Shown here: positions 33,048-43,999 of the stretch, in pieces
How positions within the stretch are numbered: position 1 is the stretch's first letter
Layout: each line of letters opens with the position of its first letter
Source: Blastomyces gilchristii SLH14081
Taxonomy: Eukaryota > Ascomycota > Eurotiomycetes > Onygenales > Ajellomycetaceae
DNA: 64,000 nucleotides
Direction: 5' to 3'
Assembly (NCBI RefSeq): GCF_000003855.2
Contig: NW_003101656.1
Coordinates: 56,523-120,522, forward strand
Notes under the pieces: model-generated
Databases searched by the model: none
Seen by the model: only the letters and a program-made list of their open reading frames with translations
What the model was told of the DNA's origin: nothing
Made by a program: the position numbers and the translations under genes

Positions 33048-34683
33048 AGTAGAATCTAATCTCTATCATCAGATAGTAGATTATAACTATTTTGAAAAGT
33101 AGGAATTTCAACTGCTTATATTATATCTTGTTTATCATCAGAGTCATTTCTTAATTCTCTAATCTTAACAGAAGTTTGAGAATTCAAATTCTGTTTACAC
33201 TTAGCTGAAGAATTGAAGTTTGAAAATCTAGATAGTTGAGAATTTCTTCTTTTTGAGCTTACAGTTGTAGATTTACTAGCTTGACTTTTCTCTTCAGTTT
33301 TAGATTCACTTTGAGCTTTATCTTTTCTTCAGTTCTTCTGAATTCTTGGAGTAAATATACATTCTTTTGAGCTAGATGCATGTTTTTCTTTGCAATTGCA
33401 GTACTTAAGCAGAGTATGTTAACATATTTCATCTCTTTTTAAGCATATTTCATATTTATGCTCACTAGTTTTATGATCTCTAGCACAGAATGTGCATTTT
33501 GAGTCTCTGAAACAAGAGATTGCAAAGTGTTCATATCTGTGACAGTTTGAACACTGTGTTTGAGATTTGAGATTCATTCTTGAGTCTTTTTATTCATGAA
33601 CTCTCATTTTCAAATCTGCTACTCTTACTTCAGAGATTCTTGATTATTCAAGTGTCTTTGTATACACTAGAACAGAGACATTTCTTCTACTCTATCTGAA
33701 CTTAATTGAATTAAGTCATACAGGCTCTTTTCTCAGTTGAATAGAATTGTATTCTTTCAATTCATTTTTAAGAAGTAGCATTTCTTTCTCACAGTCAAAG
33801 ATTTCAACTGAAATATTATGAAGAATGAATTTATCTCACTTTTCATCTCTCTTAGATAGAATTATTGTGTTTAACAGAGATTCTACTACTGACTTTCAGA
33901 GATTCTCATTCTGAATAAGGAATTCTGCACTGAATTCAGACATTGTGATCAGAATGATGAAGTTTTCAAAGAAGAATAACTCAATTAAAGCTATAACTAG
34001 TTTTTGAACTTCAATATCAGTTATTAACTGAGAAAAGAACTGCTGATTGATATCATTTCTAATTCTGAAAATAAGATTTGAGTTTAGCTTATTTCTCTGC
34101 AAGATGTTCTGATTTGAGACTTTGAGAATAAGTCTTCTATTTCTGAAGATTTGAAGATTTTTATCTTTTTATCTTTTTACATTTTTTTCCTCACTCTTCT
34201 ATTAATAGAAGTATGAGCAGTATTCTTCTCAGTTTTCTCAGAATTTTGAGCAGGTTTTGAGACAGCAGATTTAGAGATAGCAGATTTAGAGATAGCAGAT
34301 TCAGCTGCTTGAGCATATGTTTTCTTCTGATTTAAAGAAGAAGAAGAAGAAGAAGTAGAAAAGAAAGAAGAGCAAACTGAAGAGTCAGTGATTGTATTAG
34401 AAATTTTCAAAGTTTTTAGAACTGTGTTTGAAATTCCAAGTTTGAACTTGATCACTTTCTGTAGTTGTCTAGCCTGAGTATGAAGAATTAACAGAACTTC
34501 TTCATTCATCTTACTCAGACACTGCTTTTCAAGAATTTTACTTGCTTTTTCAAGTTTCTGTATTTCAAGAACTTATTGTTTCTCTATTTCTTCTTTCTTT
34601 CTTCTCTTCAGAATTTCAATCTCAGAAATAGTATTTAAGAAAGCATTCTTTTTCACATCAACTGAGTGTACTTTCAAACTCAT
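33048..34683 (-). pseudogene. L2 ORF1 (gag-like) with coiled coil and zinc knuckles
   Basis: The start ATG at 34683 gives MSLKVHSVDVKKNAFLN, then a Glu/Lys/Ile-rich stretch that looks like a coiled coil. A Ser/Ala-rich linker follows at 34177-34509 (SSSSSLNQKKTYAQAAESAI, repeated SAISKSA). A basic region (33896-34102) follows. At 33511-33552 lies a perfect CX2CX4HX4C knuckle (CSNCHRYEHFAISC), followed by CTFCARDHK...EIC and a third Cys cluster. ORF1 proteins of this kind bind LINE RNA. Several stops interrupt the frame. Confidence 0.85.
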
Positions 34684-34696
34684 TATTCTTACTCAA

Positions 34697-34860
34697 TGAA
34701 AAGTTAATCAGACTAATTTAATTGAGATATTTATTAAACTCTTTTGAATTGAAAAGTTGGTCAGACTGTTTCAATTAAGAGGTTTCTAAGTCTGTTTTCA
34801 ATTGAAAAGTTGATCAGACTATTTCAAAAGAAGAATAACAGACTTTTATATATAAAATAC
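34697..34860 (-). repeat. L2 5' region, 53-bp tandem repeat, three units
   Basis: The unit starting tgaaaagtt(a/g)(a/g)tcagact occurs at 34697, 34750 and 34803, exactly 53 bp apart, each followed by a T-rich and caattaa-like part. It lies just upstream of the ORF1 start. Tandem units upstream of ORF1 act as promoters in some LINEs; that role is only inferred here. Confidence 0.8.
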
Positions 34861-35698
34861 CTGATTTTTTTCACACTAGTTCAGTGACTAGGTTAGATTT
34901 TTGAAGAGAATCTAATAAACTAAAATTGATTTTTAAGATAAATCAATAAAATCTTTACAATCTCTTTCTTGAGATACAGTGAGAAAAAGTATGATATCAA
35001 TTGATAATAAATCAGATAATATGACACTGTTTGAGAGAAAAACTGACAAAAAATAAATCAATTTTTTGCAGAGAAATTGATTAAAACTATTCAATTTTAT
35101 TCTAAATCATTCAATTCTTCTCACACAACAAGTGTGCAACTCAAATCAGTTAATAAAGAGTGTAAAAAGAAATTAAGTATTAATGAAAGCTCTTCAGTCA
35201 CTGAAAAAGTAATTCTTACTTAAAAGAATATGAAATTATGATAGAAAACAGCTCTGTTTTTAATTCTCTGTAAGAATATTATATAAAATTCAGAGAAAAA
35301 CATCTTACTTTTTCAAGAGAAGTAAAAAACTATTTCTAAGATCTTTTTTTTTTGCATTAACTACTGCAGAAGAATGAGATAGAAACTGCTAAAATATATA
35401 CTACTATATACTCTCTATCAACACTTTCTCTCTTCAGAGTCTTGATATTATAGAGAATATAAGTCTGTTTCTATATAATAATATAAATATTGTCAGCAGG
35501 ATGTAGAGAAACTGATTATTTATATCTCAAAATAGAAGACTTTATCAATGATTATATCAATATAGAGTTAATTCTCAAATTCAATAGAAATCTAGTATTG
35601 CTGTTCTCAATTTCTTACAGAATCTATTGAATATTGATATATTAAAACTAGATTTAATATATCTCACTATGCAGGGATTAAAGGCTCAGTCAGATCTT
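34861..35698. other. Unrecognised AT-rich stretch
   Basis: No frame, tRNA, LTR or TIR is recognisable. It may contain the rest of the L2 5' untranslated region at its left. Near 35560-35695 there are short weak matches (gagttaattc, gattaaa) to the LINE sequence between 31200 and 31300 inverted. This could be a badly decayed upstream part of L3, but the match is too weak to claim. Confidence 0.4.
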
Positions 35699-35727
35699 GA
35701 AGTATACTGATTATATAGTTGTTGATG

Positions 35728-36009
35728 TGCTGTTGACTCATTATCTGCTGATTATGTATTGAATGCTGTTACCAAGGTATCTTTTTGTATTGTTCTGCCG
35801 GGGATGGGCCAGATTGAGAGGGGTAGTACAAGGGTGAGACTTGGTGTTGAAGTCTAGATACACTGATGACAGACTGCAGAGGTTGCACTTCAGAAGTGTC
35901 TGTTGATTATGTACTTGATATTATCGCCGAGGTATCTTTTTGTATTTTTCTGTCAGGGATGGGCCAGATTGAGAAGGGCGGTACAAGGGTGAGACTTGGC
36001 GTTGATGTT
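35728..36009. repeat. 155-bp tandem duplication in the island
   Basis: Two diverged copies with a 155-bp offset lie at about 35728-35854 and 35883-36009. Both contain aggtatctttttgtatt, gggatgggccagattgag and gtacaagggtgagacttgg. The first copy looks more mutated in places (ggggtag against gggcgg) but keeps ccgggg where the second has tcaggg. Confidence 0.85.
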
Positions 36010-36390
36010 TTGAAACATCAAAGGTGGACAGGGTTTTCGCAGAGGTCACTTCTCAGATATCTCCACAATTACAGATCGGGGATCTTCCAAAATCAAGAAG
36101 GTTGGTGCATATGGCTAGGTCTCTTCACCTTACAATTTGTATGGCAATTTGGCGTGGGGTTGTGGTGTGATAGGGGAGAATGGGGGATAATCCCACACAG
36201 GAGTTTCAAACAATGTCTGGTTCATGTTTGGCTGGATAACTCCACCACCACACGGGGTATGCGGTCGGCGATGTGGTCAAAATGCTCGTATGATCGAGGG
36301 CTTTTCAATGGATCTATCGGCGGGTTCTTATGCGAAAAATCGAGTGAGTTCGTGGTGGAGCGGTTGTTATTGTGGTTAAATTTTCAATAA
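35866..36390 (+). other. 174-aa open frame in the island, probably not the coding strand
   Basis: The plus strand is open from 35866 to 36390, including the second tandem unit (SGMGQIEKGGTRVRLGV). The product is rich in Trp, Gly and Cys with no recognised domain. On the minus strand of 36150-36390, two shorter frames look more protein-like: DHIADRIPRVVVELSSQT and, in another frame after it, ETPVWDYPPFSPITPQPHA. This suggests a captured piece of a host gene on the minus strand with a frame change or exon break, and the plus frame as its shadow. This is inference; neither is assigned. Confidence 0.3.
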
Positions 36391-37369
36391 ATGAGTACTA
36401 TGTTATGATATTATATAAGTAAGAAATGATTTCATGGTTTCATTTAATGTCATTTTCAATAATGAGATCAGAATAAAAATGTGACTAAGAATTCAAACAT
36501 ATTCTTTATCTGAGACTAGATTTTTATTTGAAAAGTGAATCTGAGATCTTTAATATTTGAAATAACATGATTTGAAATCAATGTAATGAACACAAACCAT
36601 GACTAGAAGTAATGCTTTTAGGCAATGTGACAACTGTAAAGTTTGATCCTGATCTCAGACACGGTCACACGGTCAGTCTAGAAGTATTCTTAAACTTCAA
36701 GTTGAATTTTAAATATCATATTTAACAAAGAATCATCAAGGCAGAAAGACTATTAAACAACATAATCAGACTATCAAATACAGAGAGAGGTCTATTCTTC
36801 CAGGCTATGAGACAGTTATATATAGCCTGTATTACCTCAGTAACTGATTATGAAGTTCAAGTTTAATGAAATAATTAAGGAAATTTCACTGAACTCTTTC
36901 AAAGACTGCAAAACAGAGCTTTGAGAAGAATTCTGAGAGTATTCAAATCATCTTCTATTAAAGCAATGAAAATTGAAGCTTCAATTCTTCCTTCTGCTAT
37001 TAGATTTGAAAAGATCTGAATGAACTATGCTCTGAGAGTTATAAAGATGAGCTTAAATTATATAATCAGAGAAAGAGTCTCTTCTTCATTTTCATTAATT
37101 AACTCTGAAAATGAACTGGATTGAAATGAATTTCTTGATTGATATGAAAATAATTCTTCAAAGAAAATGCCTTTGCAACTGTACAGACTATACTCACTGA
37201 TTAAAAATCAATTTTCTTCTTTAAATATTGAAAAAGTTGATCATAAGAAGATATCTCTCTGAAGAGAAAAGCTTGAATCTCTTATAGACTTACAAATAAG
37301 TGAACTATCTAAAGAGAAAGAATATGAACAGCATTTGAAGAGAATTTCTATAATTAAGATAAGAGACTC

Positions 37370-37800
37370 TATTCTGATTTATTCAGACAGCTCAAAAAAT
37401 GAGAATTTGAATAGATTAGATACAGAGATTGCTTATACTGAAGATAATATTAATTTTATCTCAGATTTCTGAAATTTAAACTGTGAATCTGAAGTCCTTG
37501 ATGCTGAACTATTTACAATAGTGAAAGCTTTCACACTCATTGAAATAAAATCTTATAAAAGAGAAAATATTTTAAAAGATGCATGAATATTCTCTGATAG
37601 TCAAGCTGCTTTGAAAAGACTTAGAAATAGTCAGATTTATAATAATCAAGTGAATCTTGAACTGATCTTAAACTCTGTTTTAAAAATTCAAAAAAGAAGA
37701 ACATTAAAGCTGATAATTTATCTGCACTGAGTTTCTACTCATATGAATATTCATATCAATAAATTGGCTGATTCAGCTGTAAAAAAGAGTTCAGAATTAA
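37370..37800 (+). pseudogene. L3 RNase H domain
   Basis: Reading through stops, this shows the RNase H pattern: IYSDSSKNENLNR with the first Asp, DAELFTIVKAF with the Glu, IFSDSQAALKRL with the second Asp, and STHMNIHINKLAD near 37735-37772 with the final His and Asp. The motif HxxxxGN is altered to HxxxxIN. The order and spacing fit the RNase H of Tad/I-type LINEs, which removes the RNA strand after first-strand synthesis. Single stops break it. Confidence 0.85.
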
Positions 37801-38024
37801 GCAGATCTATTCAAAAAATTGTGTCCTGATCTTTTATAAAGAGAAAAATAAAAGAATCTTATTTAGACAAGTGAAATGAAAGCTGGTAGAAACAAAAGAA
37901 GAGTATACATTATTCAAGATTTGAAACAAAACTCAAGTGAAAATCTTGTTCAATTGAATGTAAAAAGAAAATATTCTCATCTATAATACAGCTGAAACTA
38001 GGATATGGCTATTTCAAATCTTAT

Positions 38025-38255
38025 ATGCAAAGATTTGATGATAGATTTGATTCAATAGAATACTCATTCTGCAATGCAAATGAGAATTCTAAGCATATTG
38101 TAATGCACTGTGTATTATACAACAGTCTCAAAGTCAGATTGAAAGAGAAGTATAATCTAAATCAAGTAAGTATGAGATTCTTATTCTCAACTGACACAGG
38201 AATTAAATACTTAATAGACTTTCTATCAAAAACTCAAGCAGCTACAAGAAAATGA
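38025..38255 (+). pseudogene. L3 ORF2 C-terminus with Cys/His cluster (76 aa open)
   Basis: This frame is the same C-terminal piece as in L1 and L4, with CNANENSKHIVMHC and ending KTQAATRK. It stays open in L1 and L3, which suggests chance survival in a short frame and not selection. Confidence 0.75.
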
Positions 38256-38685
38256 CTGAATTCAGAAATATCTGAATATGAAGAGAAGGAAATTGATTAG
38301 ATATAGTCTGTTAAAACAGCTATATACTATCTTTTAATAATTTGTTTTGTTACAGTCTCTCTTTATTTTACTTTACTTTTTTCTTTCTATTCTTTTCTAT
38401 CTATCTATTTAATGTGTCTATCTTTAAGACTGTGTTCTCTTTTCTTTTGTCATGATATTGTCAAATGGTTTCAAAGTATCAGAAGATGTTAAAATACTGC
38501 AATTTGTAAACAGTTTTTATATTCTGAGCTGAAATTTTGTGATTTTGCATATCTGAAATTGATGAATGTATACTAGTTAACTTTATAGATATAGGAAAAA
38601 CTCTGAGAACTTTTAGGTCTCAGGTAGATGTCACAGCCTCTGACTGCATACATCTATAATTGAAGAATAATAACAATAATAATTA

Positions 38686-40165
38686 TCTTATGTTAAAATA
38701 GAGGTCTTTGAAAATGTAAAAAACTGTCATTTCAATTTGACACTAACTGTTAAAGAAAAGAAAAAAGCAATAATACCTTATCAGACTTATTCTCACATCT
38801 TACATAGCTCATATAGTCTGCTTATGTCACTCTCTATTTTTTGAATTTTTTAATCAGAGCTGTAATACTCACAGAGATGCTCTGTTAACTAAGCTGAGTT
38901 ATCTGCAACAGACTCACAGCCTTATTCTGCTCTCTACACAAATGTTTCATCTCTTTCTTTATCTTAAAGAGTCAGTGCATCTTCATCTGCAGTTATAACA
39001 ACTTCAACTCTGTGACTTCACTGTTACTCACTTCATCATTTTTCTCTTCATTCTTCACAGTCATAAATGTCATCTATTTCTATTTCACTGAACTGAATAA
39101 CTGAGCTGTCTGACTTAGCTTCACACTGATAGCCTGCTTCTTTCTCTTTCTCTGCTTCTTCTCATTCTCCTCTGTATTGACAGAGGTGAGAGACTGCTGA
39201 TTCTCTGTTATTTTCATAGCAGTATATATGTTTTATATATACATTTTGCTAATGAATTTACATGCTATAGAGATGATTTATTACTTACCCGACTATAAGC
39301 TGTAGTGTTTACTCAGTAAATTGTAGTGATAATTTGCACAGAGTCTCTTCAACATATCAGAGATCACAATATACTTAATAAACAGACTGTGACTCTTCTC
39401 ACATAAGCTGCATGACAGAGTGACTTTGATGTCACAGCTGTGAACAAGTGCTGATTCTACATTGATTGTTCTTTTTAGCTAAGGCTTAAATTTCTTCTCA
39501 CACAGTATTATATCTCTCTTGAGCTTCATTTCATGCAGCTGTGTAATGATCTCACTGTCTTTCTTGACTATTTGTTCTATCAGTAGCTGTAGTCTATGTT
39601 CACATGTTCACATGTTGATGAGCTGCTAATGTAACTGCTGAGAAGTAGGCATAGACAGATTGACAGGCTGCTGAGCCTTCAGACCTCTCTGAGCTTACTA
39701 GACTTGCTGAGCTTGCTAGAGTTGCTGAGCTTACTCTGCACTATTATTAGCTGTAATTTCATAATTTCTGAGCTGCTTCTCTTTCAGTTCTCTACTTACA
39801 TTTGACTATTTCAGCTGCTTCAATTGTATTTCAGATGATTTGATGATTAATTGAAGTAAATTATGACATATTTCATTTACTGACTATATATATTATAGTT
39901 CTAAGATCTTTACATGAGCTGTTTGATATTTAATTATATATTACTTAAAGCTTCTACATTAACTCTATAACACTGCTACAGTGTTATTCATCTTTTTCCT
40001 ATGTAGTTATTCTCTATTAACAGTTGTGAATTACATGGAATTCATCTATACAAGTCATGTGCAGCTGTTTATATTCATTGATATCTCATTACATTCAATC
40101 TGAGAGATTAAATAGCACATTTTTCAAGCTGAATACGCGAGCGCAAGCGAGTCATTGAGACTTGT
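38686..40165 (-). other. Unassigned element fragment with a Cys-rich reading on the minus strand
   Basis: Between the L3 tail and Gypsy-2 copy B is 1.5 kb that matches no other part of the window. On the minus strand about 39300-39600 can be read as a coiled stretch (LQLLIEQIVKKDSEIITQLH) followed by CDIKVTLSCSLCEKSHS and, later, CANYHYN, a Cys pattern like zinc-binding gag-like proteins found near fungal retroelements. A GTAAGT stands at about 39285-39290 (minus strand). Near the right end, tacgcgagcgcaagcgag (40126-40145) keeps four CG pairs. No TIR or LTR was found. It is probably another retroelement or DNA transposon. Confidence 0.4.
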
Positions 40166-42288
40166 ATATATAATTGTGAATACAGTCTGAAAATGAATAA
40201 AAGACTGTCTTTAAAACTGTACTGAGATTATTTAAATATTCAGTAATATCTTTTAATTTGACTAATATCTCTGTGATATTTCAGTCTTTTATCAATAAAA
40301 CACTTTATACATATCTGAATATCTTTGTAATAATATATCTGAATGATGTGATGATATACTCTGTGAAGAACCAAGAATATACTGAGTATATGAGAAGTGT
40401 ATTAAAGGTCTTAGATGAGACAGAACTGTATATTAAGCTTATAAAGTACAACTTCAGTATCTGTTGAATTAATTTTCTAAAATATATAATCATTACAGAT
40501 AGTATTCAGATGAAACCTTTATAAGTTAAGACTATTCTATTATAATCAGAGTTAACTAGTATTCATAAAATTTCAATCTTTCTGAGCTTTATGAATTTCT
40601 ATAGATGATTTATCTTTATATTCATGAGAATCTTCTTAACTCTTACAGATATACTGAAGAGTGAAAATAAGAAGAAGTCATTCTATAAATGAAGAATGAA
40701 AAGATTGTTAAGAAGAGAGAGCTGTGAAAACTTTTTCTCTTAGAAGCTCTCAGAGTCTTTACAAGATTAAAATAGATATTCATGAATATAGTAATACTGT
40801 TTCACTTTGATTTCTTACTTTTAATCAGATTAAAGATAGATGTCTTCTTCTTTATAATTTCAGAAATAGTCTTACAACTACAGTTAAATGAGAACTGAAT
40901 TTCAGTGGCCTTTTTCTTACAGAAAATGCAATTCACAGAGATCAATTATAATATTCACAATTAAAAGCTTCTCATAATAGTGAAATTCTTTTATCACTAA
41001 TATCACTACTTTGAGAACTTTATAACAGTGATTACTGATAGAACTGATCATAACAGCTTATAATAGTTTACTTCAATCAAGAAACTCTTGTGATAACAGA
41101 TTTACTAAGCTCAGAGACTGAGTAAGTTCTGATTCAAGATGGAGTATATCAGAGAAATTAAGAACTCAGTGAATAGACTCTCTCACAGACCTGACTATAT
41201 TAAGAAGATCAGAATGACAGACACAGAAAGAGTAGAGAAAATGAAAAAGCTTTATAAAATACTCAGGCTAAGTGTTGTGAAGAGATTAACTGAAGAGTCT
41301 CTTAATTCTCTATGAGAGAAGAGTGAAGAGAGAGAGAAGAAGTCTGCATAACTACTTTTTATAACACTGAGAGTTAACACTCTGAGAATCTCTGCAAGAG
41401 TTCTTGAAGAGAGTATCTATAATCTGAAGAGTTTATCAGCTTTGAGAAGTACTGAGAAAGATCTAATATAAGAGAAAATAGAGTATAAGTCTTTATAATA
41501 TCTTTTATTCAGATTGTCTGAACTGTAACTGAACAATGAATATACTCAGTATATTCAGAAACTGCTTACAGCAGAGATCAATTCTGCAGAAACAAAGAAT
41601 TGAAGAGACTTAAATAATCTCTTATAAAGAGAGAGTTAAATTTATGTATCTATGAATAAGTTTCTATGTATAGAACTTGATAAAAGATATCATAACTCTT
41701 CTCTAGCAGGTCATTTTACAGATATTAGAACTCATAAGTTACTCACAAGAAAATACTTCTGATTAAAGATATGAGAACTTATAAAGAAGATAGTGAATTC
41801 TTATACTATTTATCAGAATTCTCAGATAGTGCAGTTCAGATCATATGAAGAACTTACTTCTCTATTCATTTCACAGAAACCTTGAGAATAGCTAGAAATA
41901 AATGCTCTTATAAGCCTCTCTGAAAGTAAGAATATATATAATGCCTGCTTTGACAGTGTACTGATAATAGTAGATTACTTTATCAAGATAACACACTTTA
42001 TACTTATCTACAAGAACTTAAAGTCAAAGAATTTAACTTATATCTTTGTTTATAATATAATCTGATTGTATGAGTTATCTGTGAACATTATCTCAGATAG
42101 AGAATCAATTATTACAGAGAAGTTCTGATCTGATCTGATAATCATATTAAAAATCTTATAAGATTTAAGCATGGCTTTTCATTAACAGATAAATGATCAG
42201 ATAGAGTATCTAATAAGTTTATTAAAACAGTATCTGAAGTGCTTTATTAATTACAATCAGAATGACTGAGTATATTAATTATCACTTG
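40166..42288 (+). pseudogene. Gypsy-2 copy B: reverse transcriptase, RNase H and integrase start
   Basis: The plus strand begins in the RT fingers (overlapping copy A) and continues through FQSFINKTLYTYLNIFVIIY, then YLNDVMIYSV at about 40330-40365, the YLDD box with Asp changed to Asn (open frame 40258-40467). Next are ISIFLSFMNFYR-like and NYNIHNKKLL-like blocks, as in the RT connection and RNase H (40540-41060). Integrase follows (41640-42288), with YVDYFIKITHF-like and later sequence up to the G5 insertion. The 5-bp duplication acttg shows that it continues at 47957. Stops are frequent. Confidence 0.85.
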
Positions 42289-42596
42289 TGTAAGAGGTCT
42301 ACGCTGAATAGATCAGTATTATATTGATAGATCTTATATAACAAAGAGAAAAATGTTAGAGAAGAAAAGAAAGAGAAAGTGTGAGAATCAGTGATCAGAG
42401 TGAATATTTATACACATGAGTAATAGTATATACAGTGAAGCTTCAGAGTGGAAGAATCTATATGTGTTTATAACAGCTGAGAATCGGTGATTGAGAATGA
42501 CTGATAATCAGAGTATACACATTCAAGAATGAAGTAGAAGAATCTATGAAGTGTAATGAAATTGTCTATATAATTGATCAGGTGCAGCTTATCACA
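42289..42596 (-). repeat. G5 3' LTR
   Basis: This 308-bp LTR runs tgtaagaggtc to agcttatcaca. The tip has lost the GC-rich inverted repeat seen in the partner (ggtgcagctt against gggcgcagccc). Confidence 0.94.
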
Positions 42597-42797
42597 TTAG
42601 CTTCTCTCTTTCAGAAGCAGTTTTCATCAGTCAAGAGCTGCTGTTTCAGATAACACAGAACTCAGAGTTCAGGTTAGTTGATTATAACTGACTCATTTCA
42701 TGAGATATTGTCAGTCACAGCTGCAGAGTCTCTCATTGAGAATATTCTCAATCTCTCACTCAAGCTCATTATCTTCTTCTATGATGCCTGGCAGCTG

Positions 42798-42995
42798 TCA
42801 GTTGAAAGTCAGTTGAGAAGAGAACAGATCAGTGATAGTGCAGTGAAGCAAGCTTGTATAAAACATATTATAAATCTCTGATAATATGTCAAGACAGTAG
42901 TTATGACTATCTAGAACTTCTATCACTTTATACTTGATATAACTGTAATTCAGTGTATGAGATGAACATGTGATCTTTATATTCTTAAGATTCAA
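42798..42995 (-). pseudogene. G5 integrase C-terminal fragment (65 aa open)
   Basis: This frame contains YKVIEVLDSHNYCLDILSEI and LHCTITDLFSSQL, the segment of integrase between the catalytic core and the chromodomain that, in chromoviruses, resembles a small SH3-like fold. G3 20160-20290 shows the same segment. It remains open by chance in an otherwise broken gene. The overlapping plus-strand frame 42678-42881 is a shadow. Confidence 0.75.
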
Positions 42996-43999
42996 TCACA
43001 TTAAGTCTTCTATCTTATATTGTTCAGTGAAGTCTTAGTAAACATTGATTTGATTCTCTTGATCTTGTTTTACAGTGATTATGAAGGCCTCTGCTCAGTT
43101 GTGAGCATCTCAGAGTTTTATTACTATATTATCAGTGATCTGAATCAGACTGTGAAGGTCTGGTGTGAACTATGTAATCTCTAGAAGATTCAACACCTTT
43201 ATATAGTAATTATGTGTAAGAATGAATGAGGTTATGTCTGTTAAAACAGCATCTTATTCATTGATAGCAATCTCTGTATATAGAAGCAGATCATATCAAT
43301 CATCTTATAAGTAATTACAGAACTTATAGAGTTAATTCTTTACAGTCTGAATTGTCTGTTCTGATGTATTTTCAGTCTCAGAGTGATAGACAGTTAACAG
43401 ATGATGTATAATCTTGAGAACTTGACAGATTCTTGTTCAGAAAGCACTCATGAATTGATAGCTCTGATCTGATACTATAAATCTCAGTAACTCATGCATC
43501 TGATAGAATGAACTCTGTAAGAAGACTTCAGTGACTTGTTCAGCATTTATCTTGTTATAAGATTTTAATATTATATCTTTACTTAGTCAGTCAACAATGA
43601 TCAGAATGTTTCTACAACTCTTACTCTCAGATAGATTAACAGTGAAGTTAATTACTACATCTCACTAGATCTTATCAGAGATATTGAGTGATTTCAGTAG
43701 ATCTTTTCTACAGTTCTTTCATAAGATAATGAAAGAATAGTAGTTGCAGTTTCAGACAAAGCATCTGATACTATTTAATATCTCAGGTTAATAGAACTCT
43801 CAGAAGATCATTCTATACAGTTGTTCACAGCCTAAATAATCAGTTATACATGAATCATGCATCTCTTGCATTATTCAAATGTATAAGAGTATGAAGTGAG
43901 AGACTCAGCATTGTTCACAAAATTGTAGAGTATTATTATCATTGATTGAACATTCTGAGATGTCAGTTCTTATACATAGTTCTGAGAGAAATCAGAGTG

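Larger units (their letters stand above)
29196..34860 (-). mobile_element. Tad-like LINE copy L2, longest copy, with ORF1 and ORF2
   Basis: This non-LTR retrotransposon on the minus strand has its 3' tail at 29197-29215 ((att)n then cttcaattatag) and its ORF1 start at 34683. Upstream are 53-bp repeats to about 34860. Reading direction: repeats, ORF1 with coiled-coil and zinc knuckles, an endonuclease that is mostly missing, reverse transcriptase, RNase H, Cys/His C-terminus, 3' UTR. Both ORFs carry stops and shifts, but long frames survive, so it is less damaged than L1 and L4. The tail lies in G4, so L2 arrived after G4. Confidence 0.9.
35699..36680. other. Little-mutated GC-richer island ending in a MITE-family terminus
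   Basis: From about 35720 to 36400 the base composition changes sharply: GG, CC and CG are common (ggggatgggcc, gcggtcggcgatgtgg), unlike all DNA around it. From about 36425 the sequence returns toward the TAGACTG-MITE pattern and ends tgatctcagacacggtcacacggtcagtcta at 36680, the family right end. The DNA after it starts gaagtatt, and gaagtata stands at 35699-35706, 7 of 8 matching. One reading is a hAT-type element that has picked up foreign DNA; its left TIR is not visible. Confidence 0.5.
36681..38685 (+). mobile_element. Tad-like LINE copy L3, 5'-truncated
   Basis: This LINE is on the plus strand. It starts after the RT catalytic box (match to the inverse of L2 at about 31195) and runs through thumb, RNase H, the Cys/His C-terminus and the 3' UTR to the tail aataataacaataataat (38666-38684). 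The junction at 36681 is with the MITE-type terminus. The sequence is well aligned with L2 and L1 over its whole length. Confidence 0.9.

Noticed and set aside
35866..36390. The 174-aa plus-strand frame as a real gene
   Set aside because: It starts in a tandem repeat, has odd Trp/Cys/Gly composition and no recognisable domain, and the minus strand reads more like protein. It is listed only as an open frame.
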